Source: Kluyvera georgiana ATCC 51603
GTDB taxonomy: Bacteria; Pseudomonadota; Gammaproteobacteria; Enterobacterales; Enterobacteriaceae
Length of the DNA: 64,000 bases
Assembly (NCBI RefSeq): GCF_001654985.1
Contig: NZ_LXEU01000010.1
Coordinates: 1-64,000, forward strand
Direction: 5' to 3'
Made by a program: the position numbers and the translations under genes. The notes under the pieces were generated by a model. It had not been told where the DNA came from. It did no database searches and saw only the letters and a program-made list of their open reading frames with translations. Below, piece after piece: positions 1 to 8,320 of this stretch. The first letter of the stretch is position 1. Each line of letters starts with the position of its first letter.

Positions 1-467
1 TTACGCGGCGGGGCGTTCTCGGTCGCCAGCAGCGCCGCGCCGCCCCATTCGCCGCCAAGCCCCAGACCCTGGCCAAAGCGCGCCAGCGCCAGCAGCATCG
101 GCGCCAGAATGCCAATGGATTCGTAACTCGGCAGCAGGCCGATCACCACGGTGGAGATCCCCATGGTAAGCAGTGAAGCAACCAGCGTCACCTTACGGCC
201 AACGCGGTCGCCGAAGTGGCCAAATAGCGCGGAACCGATAGGGCGTGCGACGAAGGCAATGGCGAACGTGGCCAGCGATTGCAGCGTGGCCGCCGTCGGA
301 TCGCCCTGCGGGAAGAAGATGTGCGGGAAGACGATCACCGCCGCAGTGGCGTAAATATAGAAGTCGAAAAACTCAATGGCGGTGCCGATAAGCGAAGCCA
401 CGACGACTTTGTTACGCGAGTTAACCGGAGCGGTTGCCTGGTCGTTGTCGAGTGTTGTGCTGGTCAT
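1..467 (-). CDS. yhjE: YhjE, MFS metabolite transporter, 3' end outside window
   Basis: Reading the minus strand from ATG at 467 gives an N-terminus MTSTTLDNDQATAPVNSR followed by a first membrane helix and the stretch FFDFYIYATAAVIVFPHIFF, which matches E. coli YhjE. About 155 codons are present and the frame is open to the window edge, ending near ENAPPR, so roughly the last two thirds are missing. The family is the metabolite:H+ symporter branch of the major facilitator superfamily in the inner membrane; the GHFGDRVGRK loop between helices 2 and 3 is the MFS signature. The natural substrate is not established. It runs in the same direction as yhjD. Confidence 0.93.
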   Translation of the reverse strand, partial: MTSTTLDNDQATAPVNSRNKVVVASLIGTAIEFFDFYIYATAAVIVFPHIFFPQGDPTAATLQSLATFAIAFVARPIGSALFGHFGDRVGRKVTLVASLLTMGISTVVIGLLPSYESIGILAPMLLALARFGQGLGLGGEWGGAALLATENAPPR

Positions 468-698
468 AGTCTTTTCTAATATGTATAGCGAACGAAAGGC
501 CATATTAGACATAGCAAAAGCGACATTTCAATCTGTAACAGGATTGTAAAATGACGCAAAGAAGGGGAAAAAGTGGATAATTTTTATACCAGGAAATTGG
601 CATCCATGAAATGCTTCACATTTTTTAAAGCTTAGAGGATAAAACTGGTTTTTGGTTAAATAAAAGTTACAAGCTGGATTTATATGCTGAAACGATGG

Positions 699-723
699 GC
701 TGGGCTGAAGTTTTCAGCCCAGC
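699..723 (-). terminator. Hairpin downstream of yhjD
   Basis: An 11-bp perfect stem (699-709 with 713-723, loop 710-712) lies just beyond the yhjD stop codon, in the 263-base gap between yhjD and yhjE. No strong T run follows on the minus strand, so it may act as a weak or Rho-assisted terminator, or mainly as a 3'-end stabiliser. The rest of the gap (468-698) is AT-rich and should hold the yhjE promoter. Confidence 0.5.
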
Positions 724-730
724 GGTAGGC

Positions 731-1693
731 TTAACGGTGGGTTTTGCCCGGCATGCGCGGGTCATCTTTGTACTCTGCGGTGGCAATCCATGCGGCGCAG
801 AACAGGGTCAGACGGGCGAAGAAGTAGAAGAACGCCATCAGGCCAAGCACCGAACCAAACGCCGCGCCGGAAGGTGATTTCACCAGCGTTGGCAGCGTCC
901 AGGTCATGATAATTTTGATCACTTCAAAACCGATGGCGGCAATAAAGGTGCCGCGAATTAATGCTTTCTTACGCGGACGATGGCGAGGCAGGCGCCAGAA
1001 AATCCAGAAGAACAGCAGGTAGTTGGCGAAGATAGAGATCGCCAGGCCAATCAGTCGCCAGGCGGGTTTCAGCCACTCGATGCTGTCGAGGTACAGCGCG
1101 GAGATAATCATCTGCTGGGCGGAACCGGCCACCGAGGTGATGGACAGCGTGACAATCAGCGCAACCAGCAGGCCAATCAGCGACACGAAGTCACGCAGGT
1201 ATTTTACCCAGATGGCCTCCTGGTCTTGCGGCGTGCGCTCCCAGACGTCGCGCGACTGTGCGCGAATCGCTTCGCGCAGGTTACCCATCCAGTTCACGCC
1301 GGAGTAAAGGGCAATGCCCAGCCCGACCAGGCCGACGGTGGTACGCTGCTGGACGGCGGTATTAATGGTACTTTTTAAGGTCGCGGCCAGCGTGGGGTCG
1401 CTGACGTTGTTGAGGATTTTATTGAAGATATCCTGCAGTAGCGTCGGATGTGACGCGAGGATAAAACCGGCGGCGGCAAACGACACCATCAGGATCGGAA
1501 TCATCGATAAAAATGAGAAGTAGGTAATCGCCGCCCCGAACTGGTTACCCATTCGGTCATTGAAGCGTTCAGCGGCGCGAATCAGGTGGGCGATGACCGG
1601 GCGGCGCTGAATCTTCTGCGCCGTGCTGGTGACGGTATCCAGCGCTTTGCTGGCCTTATGCTGTAGACGTTTGTCGTTGTTTTCCGACGTCAT
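731..1693 (-). CDS. yhjD: YhjD, YihY/BrkB-family inner membrane protein
   Basis: A 320-residue protein with a basic, hydrophilic N-terminus (about 1-40) and then about six hydrophobic helices. It shows the family hallmark NQFGAAITYFSFLSMIPIL near residue 50 and the GVNWMGNLREAIR segment near 130. It belongs to the YihY/virulence factor BrkB family. In E. coli, point mutations in yhjD suppress lethality caused by Kdo-less lipid A precursors, so a role in lipid or LPS-precursor movement across the inner membrane has been proposed. Its place between yhjC and yhjE is the same as in E. coli. Confidence in identity is high; the biochemical function is uncertain. Confidence 0.93.
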   Translation of the reverse strand: MTSENNDKRLQHKASKALDTVTSTAQKIQRRPVIAHLIRAAERFNDRMGNQFGAAITYFSFLSMIPILMVSFAAAGFILASHPTLLQDIFNKILNNVSDPTLAATLKSTINTAVQQRTTVGLVGLGIALYSGVNWMGNLREAIRAQSRDVWERTPQDQEAIWVKYLRDFVSLIGLLVALIVTLSITSVAGSAQQMIISALYLDSIEWLKPAWRLIGLAISIFANYLLFFWIFWRLPRHRPRKKALIRGTFIAAIGFEVIKIIMTWTLPTLVKSPSGAAFGSVLGLMAFFYFFARLTLFCAAWIATAEYKDDPRMPGKTHR

Positions 1694-1780
1694 CAGGGGA
1701 AATTTCCTTTTTATTGCTTTTACTTAAGTATAGAGGGTTATCAGGAGGCGGTGCGGTTTGCCCCGACCGGGGTGCCAGAT

Positions 1781-2680
1781 TCAATCGACATAGTCGCGCA
1801 GCACCTCGGTTAACCACTCCATCAACACATGTACCCGGCGCGACAGGTTACGGCGGTGAGGGTAAATCAGCGATACCGGCATCGGTTCCGCCCGATATTG
1901 CGGCAGAATTTCTACCAGCGTGCCGCCGCGCAGCGCATCGCGAACGCCGACGCGCGGTGCCTGAATGATCCCCAGCCCCGCCAGGCAGGCGGCGTGGTAG
2001 GTTTCGGTACTGTTGACCGTCAGTACGCCGCCGGTTTTTATCCACTGCGTTCCGTTATCTCTCGCCACTTCAAACCCTTGCGGACGCACACCGAGGTTCA
2101 CCGCATAGTGTACCAGCGCATGGCTGCTAAGATCTTCCAGTGATTCCGGATAGCCGAAGCGGGCGAGATACGCCGGACTGGCGCAGTTGATAATGGTGAG
2201 CTTGCCGAGCGGACGGGCAATCAACCCGGAATCTTTCAGCGCGCCGACGCGCACCACGCAGTCAAATCCTTCACGAATGACATCCACCAGGCGGTCGCTG
2301 CTGCTGAGTTCCAGTTCGATGCCGGGATAGTGCTGCAAAAATTCGGGCAGGCGGGGAATGACGACGTTACGGGCGATAGCGACCGGCATATCCACCCGCA
2401 ATCGACCACTGATGGTGCTGGGGTCGTTCTGGAACATGCCGTCCAGCTCATCGAGATTGCTCAGGAGATCTTTAGCACGCTCAAAGTAGACCATCCCATC
2501 CTGAGTCAGCAGCACGCGGCGGGTGGTACGATGCAGCAGGCGGCAGCCAAGGTGGTTTTCCAGCGCCTGAATCTGTCGCGATACGCTACCTTTAGGAAGG
2601 CCCAGCGTGTCGGCCGCCCGGGAAAAACTCTCCAGTTCGGCCACGCGGATGAATAGCTGCATTGCGTGAATTTTATCCAT
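1781..2680 (-). CDS. yhjC: LysR-family regulator, YhjC/RcdB orthologue
   Basis: A 299-residue LysR-type regulator beginning MDKIHAMQLFIRVAELESFS, nearly the same N-terminus as E. coli YhjC (also called RcdB, a regulator linked to csgD and biofilm). The winged helix-turn-helix occupies residues 1-60 (AADTLGLPKGSVSRQIQALE) and the effector-binding domain runs from about 90 to 290. It is transcribed away from the SDR gene at 2800, with about 120 bases between the starts. By the usual LysR rule it may control that gene; this is inference. Confidence 0.9.
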   Translation of the reverse strand: MDKIHAMQLFIRVAELESFSRAADTLGLPKGSVSRQIQALENHLGCRLLHRTTRRVLLTQDGMVYFERAKDLLSNLDELDGMFQNDPSTISGRLRVDMPVAIARNVVIPRLPEFLQHYPGIELELSSSDRLVDVIREGFDCVVRVGALKDSGLIARPLGKLTIINCASPAYLARFGYPESLEDLSSHALVHYAVNLGVRPQGFEVARDNGTQWIKTGGVLTVNSTETYHAACLAGLGIIQAPRVGVRDALRGGTLVEILPQYRAEPMPVSLIYPHRRNLSRRVHVLMEWLTEVLRDYVD

Positions 2681-2799
2681 CAGAATGACCTATTGTTGTC
2701 GTGATTGAGACAGTGAAGCGTAATTAGCAGTATTTATTGTTCTTTTATCACCTAATAAGCTTGTTCTCAACGTACACACCACCTGAAATGAGGTTTCCT

Positions 2800-3558
2800 A
2801 TGAACCAGCGTATTGCGATTGTGACCGGCGGCAGCCGCGGATTGGGAAAAAATGCAGTGCTGAAGCTCGCCGCACAGGGAACGGATATTATTTTTACCTA
2901 CAACAGCCAACATGATGCTGCCCTACAGGTTGTCGCCGAAGTGGAGAAAACGGGGGCGAAAGCGGCGGCATTGCAGCTGAACGTCAGCGAAACCGCGAGC
3001 TTTGCCGTCTTTGCCGAACAGGTGAAAAACCAGCTTAATCAGGTGTGGGGTCGGGAGACGTTTGATTATTTAGTGAACAACGCCGGTATCGGCCTCTATG
3101 CGCCGTTTGCCGAGACATCAGAAGCGCTGTTCGATGAGCTGATGAACATTCATTTTAAAGGGCCGTTCTTCCTCACCCAGCAGCTTCTGCCACTGATGGC
3201 TGACGGTGGGCGGATTCTTAACGTCTCGACCGGACTGGCGCGATTTGCACTGCCGGGTTACGCGGCTTATGCGTCGATGAAAGGGGCGATGGAAGTCCTC
3301 ACCCGTTACCAGGCAAAAGAACTGGGTGCGCGAGGGATCTCCGTCAACAGTATCGCGCCAGGGGCCATTGAAACCGACTTTGGCGGTGGACGCGTGCGCG
3401 ACAACGAAGAGCTGAATCAATACGTGGCCTCGCAAACCGCGCTAGGCCGTGTTGGCCTGCCGGACGATATCGGCGACGCCATCGCCGCGCTGCTTAGCGA
3501 CAACCTGCGCTGGATGACCGCACAGCGTATCGAAGTTTCCGGCGGAATGTTCCTGTAA
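2800..3558 (+). CDS. SDR-family NAD(P)-dependent oxidoreductase
   Basis: A classical short-chain dehydrogenase/reductase of 252 residues. It has the TGGSRGLG nucleotide-binding motif near residue 10, NNAG near 95, a catalytic Ser in the NVSTG segment, and a YxxxK motif in YASMKGA near 165. The start is taken at ATG 2800 (MNQRIAIVTGG) rather than an in-frame ATG 63 bases upstream, because the Rossmann strand begins there and an AGG-type ribosome site lies just before it. The substrate cannot be told from sequence. It is divergent from the YhjC-like regulator and has no counterpart at this spot in E. coli K-12. Confidence 0.88.
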   Translation: MNQRIAIVTGGSRGLGKNAVLKLAAQGTDIIFTYNSQHDAALQVVAEVEKTGAKAAALQLNVSETASFAVFAEQVKNQLNQVWGRETFDYLVNNAGIGLYAPFAETSEALFDELMNIHFKGPFFLTQQLLPLMADGGRILNVSTGLARFALPGYAAYASMKGAMEVLTRYQAKELGARGISVNSIAPGAIETDFGGGRVRDNEELNQYVASQTALGRVGLPDDIGDAIAALLSDNLRWMTAQRIEVSGGMFL

Positions 3559-3583
3559 CCGCTGCTCACTATTCATATTGTGC

Positions 3584-3613
3584 TGAAATAAGTCCGAATC
3601 TGGACTTATTTCA
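3584..3613 (+). terminator. Perfect 12-bp inverted repeat after the SDR gene
   Basis: TGAAATAAGTCC (3584-3595) is mirrored exactly at 3602-3613, with a 6-nt loop. It lies 25 bases past the SDR stop codon, and the second arm is pyrimidine-rich. It most likely terminates the SDR transcript, although it is too AT-rich to be a strong terminator. A palindromic regulator site is the alternative. Confidence 0.5.
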
Positions 3614-3888
3614 TTTCTGGCCTTCCCTTTATTCAGTAATGTTTTATATTTCGCGAAATTAATATTTATTCTTCGTCCATTCTCTCAGTTTTTCCTTAAT
3701 CATAATGTGATGGGTTATGTTAATGCGTAATGCCCCTTCGAGGGTTGTAAGTATTCATAATTATGATATTTAGATCGCCATTTATCTACGTAGAATGCCC
3801 CAGGCCAAACGGCGAGTTCTTATTTTATGCCGCGAGGATTACTCTTCCGGTCATTAAGAACAGTTTATTTTTTAATGGGGAAACCGTT
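3614..3888. other. AT-rich leader upstream of yhjB, no gene seen
   Basis: Together with the hairpin above, this makes a 330-base gap between the SDR stop and the yhjB start. It is AT-rich, with no convincing small ORF. An in-frame ATG at 3763 would add 42 residues to YhjB, but these residues have no counterpart in E. coli YhjB. The yhjB promoter is expected here, and the AT richness would suit H-NS binding; no specific site is recognised. Confidence 0.4.
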
Positions 3889-4515
3889 ATGCAGGTAGTC
3901 ATGTTTGACAGGCAGTCAATATTTATTCATGGAATGAGAATCAGCTTACAGGAAAATATTCCAGGAATTGATGTGTATGCCGTCAGCCAGGCTGATGATC
4001 TGTGGCGGCAGTTTTTACAGCATCCGGACGCGCTGCTCATTCTGGATGGGGGAATGGATCCCGGATTTTGTCAGTGGTTGTTGCAGGAGAAGTTCCAGCA
4101 GTTTCCGGAATCTAAATGCATCATCATCGTCAATGAATATAACCAGGCCTGGCTCAGCAATATGATGGCGTTTAATGTGCAGGCGATAATTCCGCGTGAT
4201 GCCAGCGTGGAAGTATTCGTCCAAACTATCAAAAGCGTCATGCGTGGGTTAATCTGCCTGCCGGGTGACTGGCGAATGGAATATGAACAAACAAAACAGG
4301 GTCTGGACAATTTAAGTCAGCGCCAGCGAGAAATATTAACCCTCCTGGCGAACGGTGAAACCAATAAAGAGATTAGCCGGACGCTGAATATTAGCGCCGG
4401 GACGGTGAAAGCGCATCTGGAGTCTTTGTACCGCCGTCTGGATGTGAAGAATCGGACCCAGGCGGCGATGCTGCTTAATCACCGTCAGGACTTACAGCCC
4501 GGTGGACTGGAATAA
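3889..4515 (+). CDS. yhjB: YhjB, LuxR/FixJ-type response regulator
   Basis: A 208-residue protein. A degenerate receiver domain (about 1-120; MQVVMFDRQSIFIHGM) is followed by a GerE/LuxR helix-turn-helix (about 140-200: LSQRQREILTLLANGETNKE, ISAGTVKAHLESLYRRL). The start at ATG 3889 matches the E. coli YhjB N-terminus and is preceded by GGGGAAA. No cognate histidine kinase is nearby, as in E. coli, so it is an orphan regulator with unknown targets. Its last 24 bases overlap the 3' end of the convergent lysozyme-like gene. Confidence 0.92.
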   Translation: MQVVMFDRQSIFIHGMRISLQENIPGIDVYAVSQADDLWRQFLQHPDALLILDGGMDPGFCQWLLQEKFQQFPESKCIIIVNEYNQAWLSNMMAFNVQAIIPRDASVEVFVQTIKSVMRGLICLPGDWRMEYEQTKQGLDNLSQRQREILTLLANGETNKEISRTLNISAGTVKAHLESLYRRLDVKNRTQAAMLLNHRQDLQPGGLE

Positions 4516-4935
4516 CGAGGCTTCAGCCTGGCGTTGGAACGCCAGGCTGCTTTGTTGCTCTTCTTCACGGAGCCACTCGGCCAACGCCGCATTAAAATCC
4601 CGGCGGTTAATGGCTTGCACTATCGCCGATTGACGTAACCCTTCCAGCCCCAGGCTAAAGGCCAGCGACAGCAGCGCGTCGAACTGATGCTGAGCCAGCG
4701 GCGCGTTGATACCCTGACAAAGCCACTGTCGATAGTTTTCCACATCCTGTTCAAACAGCATCTCCGCCTGCGCGTGAGTTAAGCACCCATCAAAACGCTC
4801 CCCTTCGCGAATCAGATGCCCATAGCCAATCACCCATAACCCCTCTGCATCGCGGTATTTCTCCAGCGAAAGTCCCTGAAAGCGCTTGATAAATTCCAAA
4901 CCCTGCGGGCTCGGCGTGGTGATGCCTGTGCTCAT
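4492..4935 (-). CDS. GH24 (T4 lysozyme-type) protein with degenerate active site
   Basis: A 147-residue single-domain protein of the glycoside hydrolase 24 / phage lysozyme family, with the recognisable core FQGLSLEKYRDAEG then WVIGYGHL. Compared with the T4 lysozyme triad (Glu11, Asp20, Thr26, same spacing), the Glu is Gln20 here (codon CAG), the Asp is kept as Asp29, and the Thr is Val35 (codon GTG). It has no signal peptide and no holin or phage neighbours. It is probably not a classical muramidase; an inactive sugar-binding form or an altered mechanism is possible. An ATG preceded by GAGAGG supports the start. The 3' end overlaps yhjB by 24 bases. Confidence 0.8.
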   Translation of the reverse strand: MSTGITTPSPQGLEFIKRFQGLSLEKYRDAEGLWVIGYGHLIREGERFDGCLTHAQAEMLFEQDVENYRQWLCQGINAPLAQHQFDALLSLAFSLGLEGLRQSAIVQAINRRDFNAALAEWLREEEQQSSLAFQRQAEASLFQSTGL

Positions 4936-4988
4936 AATGACCTCTCTTCGGGTGAGGCGAGAAGTGTAAAAGAGCCGTGCAGGCTCGC

Positions 4989-5534
4989 CTATTGGCCGGA
5001 TGACGGGGAATTATCATACTCGTGGCTGAGTAGGCCAAAAAGCCAGTCATTGTGCCACTGCCCCGCGAGGAAATAGCTCTCGCGCAGCTCACCCTCAAGG
5101 CGGAATCCGAGTTTTTCCAGCGTGCGGCGTGAGGCGATATTGCCTGCGGTGACCGTCGCCGTCAGACGACGTATGCCGCCGCGGCCAAAGGCATAGTCGC
5201 ATACTGCGCGCAGTGATTCAGTACCGTAGCCTTTGCCCTGCGATTCAGGGGCGAATAAAAATCCCACTTCCGCGCAGTCGTGGTCGCGATGAATATAGCC
5301 GGTGATGCCGAGCGCCGAGTTTTGCCTATCGCGAACCAGCAGGCAGAGCCAGTGTGCGTCACCGGGAGACCAGTGAGGCAGTCGGGAATCAAAGGCGGCG
5401 CGGATCTCGCTCTCACTGCGCTTGTCCGCCACATAGCGCATCACCTGCGGGTGCTGCTGGAGAGCGAGAAAGAAGCGCCAATCGCTGTCGACAAGCTGTG
5501 TGCAGACTAAACGTTCGGTGGTGAGCGCGATCAT
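4989..5534 (-). CDS. GNAT-family (RimJ/RimL-like) N-acetyltransferase
   Basis: A 181-residue GCN5-related acetyltransferase. Conserved features are the N-terminal TTERLVCTQL strand, the acetyl-CoA pyrophosphate loop QGKGYGTESLRAVCDYAF near residues 97-114, and the NIASRRTLEKLGFRLEGELR segment near 132-151 typical of RimJ/RimL/YdaF-type enzymes. The acceptor substrate (protein N-terminus or small amine) cannot be told. It is co-oriented with the lysozyme-like gene 53 bases downstream and divergent from the HEPN gene at 5671. The ribosome site is weak, so expression may be low. Confidence 0.85.
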   Translation of the reverse strand: MIALTTERLVCTQLVDSDWRFFLALQQHPQVMRYVADKRSESEIRAAFDSRLPHWSPGDAHWLCLLVRDRQNSALGITGYIHRDHDCAEVGFLFAPESQGKGYGTESLRAVCDYAFGRGGIRRLTATVTAGNIASRRTLEKLGFRLEGELRESYFLAGQWHNDWLFGLLSHEYDNSPSSGQ

Positions 5535-5670
5535 AATTTCACATTCTGAGTGGGGACACAGGACTGTTAATTTGCCTGATTTCGTCTATGGTGTAACGAC
5601 AAAAATTACATAAAAATAACATATTAACCCTAAGGTGAATCGGCCTTGCCGTTGGTGAAGGAACGTGAAG

Positions 5671-7263
5671 ATGTCGACGTCGTCGCGTCAGGTTGGTCAG
5701 CACTTTGAGCATTGCCTGAGCATTATTCGCCAGGCCTCCATTGAAATACTCACCCTGCTTAAGCTCCGCGTGACGGAGGGCAAAGATCCCCGCTGGTTTC
5801 TGGAGCAGTTGGATCAGGCCCGGCTGAATCTCGGCGGTTGGGGGGCCGTCGCCCAGCGCCTCGGCGTCAACGACAGCCAACTGAGTGAGTTTATGCTGCA
5901 GTTGCGTCACCTTCAGCAGGGCATTCCCTCGTATGAACACGGGCAAGGCGCGACGGAGAACCAGTTGATTGCGGCGCTGCGCTTTGTCGTGACGCTGGAG
6001 CAAATCAAGCAGCAGCAGCCTCTGCTCATGTTTAACACGGGCTATGCCAGCGATGCCGAACAGCCTCAGGAGCCCGCCTTGCGCCAGATTCGGGCCGTTG
6101 AGCTGACCCTCCGCGGGCTGATCGGCGAGGTTTGGCCTGACGAACCGCATTTGCATCATTTTCTGAAGTCGCAGTTCGGGGCGCATGAGTGCAGCCGTTG
6201 GCACTCGCGAAGTCCGTCGGGCGAACGGCTTGACGGCATGACCTTCAGCGAGATAGCGCTGTTGCTTATCGATAAGAAAACGTTCTCCCGCCATTTCACT
6301 TCGTTCTTCAACTATGCGGCCGCGCTGACGTTTCTGGCCGAGCAGCGCTTAACGCTGCACCTGTTTCTTGATGACATCCGGCGGATGCGAAATTCGGTAC
6401 TTGCCCATCGGACGTTGGGGGAAATGGAGTGCCTGCTGCTGGACCTATACGCGCAGCAGATTGCCGCGCCGGTTCAGCGCGCCTATGAGCAGGGGCGCAC
6501 CCGCGTTAATCCTGCCAGCCTGATGGCCGCAGACGGCGCTGAGGTACAGCAGTTCTGGGAGCAGGCGCATGACTATGCGCGCGCCTACGGTCAGGATGGG
6601 CGGCCCATTCCTGACAGCATCGAGCGGCTGTCGCAGAAAACACGACAGCGCGCCGATACGCGTGATCGTATTCTCGCTGCCGTGCTGTGGTGTGCGGTGG
6701 GCGTGACGGTGCTGGGGATGGTGCTGGGCGGCATCTGGCTACTTACCGCGGTGCCCGAGACGGTGCCGTCTGCGGTATCATCGATTGAAGAACAGGCCAT
6801 CGCTGCGGAGGATCGTGCGACGCCTTCGCCCCGTGAAATCCTCGCTCGGCGCGGGATTCTTTGGGACAGCAATGCGCTGCGTTCGGCGATCGATAGCAAT
6901 AATATTGAGGTCGCCGAGCTCTTTTTACGCGGAGGGATGAACTGGCAGTTAGCCTGGACGGATTTGGCGATGTCCGCGGGGCATCAGGCGGTGCTTAATC
7001 TGCTCTTACGCTACCGCCTGCAGATGGACGAACCGAAGCCCTGCCGACGGTTTATCAATACTCTTACGCACGAGATGTCGCAGGGCGCACCGCTTAATGC
7101 GGTGCGAAAATCCTATCTTCAGGCCTTCTGCACGATCCCGGCGGTCGTGGCCCGTCAGCGGCAGGCGGTGGATAACGCACAGCGGCGCAATCAGGCTACG
7201 GGCGATGCGGAAAGCAAAAAATGGCTGCTGATACAGCGATCTATCTATGAGGTGATTCGTTAA
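5671..7263 (+). CDS. STY4199-family HEPN / transmembrane / ankyrin-like protein
   Basis: A 530-residue protein in three parts. The N-terminal helical region (1-about 280) ends in a HEPN-type motif, RNSVLAH, with Arg240 and His246 (R-x5-H, preceded by a helix with Asp/Arg residues). A hydrophobic segment at about 334-361 (ILAAVLWCAVGVTVLGMVLG) looks like one membrane span. The C-terminal part contains ankyrin-like helices (about 398-450: LRSAIDSNNIEVAELFLRGG) and a charged tail. It resembles the Salmonella STY4199 HEPN family as I remember it. The ATG at 5671 is chosen over GTG 5665 because GAAGGA then has 8-nt spacing. HEPN proteins are often RNases in toxin or anti-phage systems; that role here is inference. 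Confidence 0.75.
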   Translation: MSTSSRQVGQHFEHCLSIIRQASIEILTLLKLRVTEGKDPRWFLEQLDQARLNLGGWGAVAQRLGVNDSQLSEFMLQLRHLQQGIPSYEHGQGATENQLIAALRFVVTLEQIKQQQPLLMFNTGYASDAEQPQEPALRQIRAVELTLRGLIGEVWPDEPHLHHFLKSQFGAHECSRWHSRSPSGERLDGMTFSEIALLLIDKKTFSRHFTSFFNYAAALTFLAEQRLTLHLFLDDIRRMRNSVLAHRTLGEMECLLLDLYAQQIAAPVQRAYEQGRTRVNPASLMAADGAEVQQFWEQAHDYARAYGQDGRPIPDSIERLSQKTRQRADTRDRILAAVLWCAVGVTVLGMVLGGIWLLTAVPETVPSAVSSIEEQAIAAEDRATPSPREILARRGILWDSNALRSAIDSNNIEVAELFLRGGMNWQLAWTDLAMSAGHQAVLNLLLRYRLQMDEPKPCRRFINTLTHEMSQGAPLNAVRKSYLQAFCTIPAVVARQRQAVDNAQRRNQATGDAESKKWLLIQRSIYEVIR

Positions 7264-7270
7264 TAACTCT

Positions 7271-8203
7271 TCATGCCACCTGACGGCGAATCTCTTCCAG
7301 TACCTCATTAAGGATAAACTGAACCCGCCACGGCTGATATTCACGCTTACGGTAGATGGCGACCAGATCCAGCCACCACTCATATTGTTCGGCAAAGCAA
7401 GGGGCTAACACGCCAGCGTGAATATCGGCCTGTACGCTATTTTTCGGCGCAAAGACGATGCCTAAACCATTCCGTGCCAGCTCCAGCGCTGACTGGCTGT
7501 TATCGCACACGTAGTGGCCTTTAACACGAAAATCACGCACTTCCTGGCTGCCCGCAAGGCTAAACCGCCAGATATTGGCATCATCAATCATCATCGAATC
7601 CAGCAGGATGCAGGAGTGTTGTTCAAGCTCTTCGGGAGCGTTGATCGGGTGCTCCGCGAGGTACTGTGTGCTGGCATAGGCGCTGACCGCATATTTCGTA
7701 ATAAAGTTGGCAACCAGTGATTCATTTTTGGGGCGGACGCAGGAAAGTAATATATCGCAATCCTCTGGAAAATCTGAACCTTCGTAAAATGATTTACGTT
7801 CAAGGTTAAATGTTTTTAAGCAAAGCGTAATGTTGCCAATATCTTTAATTGTATTGACCACGTTTTTCGCTAAATAAGCGTTAATCATGGTTGGGGCGTA
7901 GATCGTAACGCGGCCATTTTTCTCATGCTTATAATCAGAGATGAAATTATTTAGCTGGTTCTCTTTCTCTAACAGGTCGTTGACGTAGGGCAGCAATGAC
8001 TCGCCAAAACGCGTTAACGACAGCTTTCGGGAAGTGCGTTCAAAGATCTTTAAACCCATTTTTGATTCAACATCAGCAAGATACTTGCTCACGTTGGCCT
8101 GCGCCATCCCGAGTATGGTGGCGGCATGGCTGACGTTTTCACTGGCTGCAATCACCGAAATTATTTTTAATTCCTGCGGTTTAATCTGGAGTTTTTTCAT
8201 CAC
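7271..8203 (-). CDS. LysR-family transcriptional regulator next to MipA/OmpV gene
   Basis: A LysR-type regulator of 309-310 residues (start GTG 8203 or ATG 8200; the two are adjacent codons). The helix-turn-helix lies at about residues 20-60 (AATILGMAQANVSKYLADVE), followed by a substrate-binding domain. Its middle and 5' part (roughly 7730-8200) are visibly richer in A+T than the flanking core genes. It is divergent from the MipA/OmpV gene, with 117 very AT-rich bases between, so it probably regulates that gene. It ends 7 bases past the convergent HEPN gene stop. Effector unknown. Confidence 0.85.
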   Translation of the reverse strand: MMKKLQIKPQELKIISVIAASENVSHAATILGMAQANVSKYLADVESKMGLKIFERTSRKLSLTRFGESLLPYVNDLLEKENQLNNFISDYKHEKNGRVTIYAPTMINAYLAKNVVNTIKDIGNITLCLKTFNLERKSFYEGSDFPEDCDILLSCVRPKNESLVANFITKYAVSAYASTQYLAEHPINAPEELEQHSCILLDSMMIDDANIWRFSLAGSQEVRDFRVKGHYVCDNSQSALELARNGLGIVFAPKNSVQADIHAGVLAPCFAEQYEWWLDLVAIYRKREYQPWRVQFILNEVLEEIRRQVA

Positions 8204-8320
8204 CGGGCTCTGTATATATAAGTTGATATAGTGTTATATAAATATTGAGATTGCAGCAATATAAATACGACCATTATCATATTTGGTATCAGGATATGAT
8301 ATTAGGTTGGAACCTCAGGA

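Noticed and set aside
4492-4935. Prophage remnant because of the lysozyme-like gene
   Set aside because: No holin, spanin, integrase, tail or attachment sites nearby, and the active site is degenerate.
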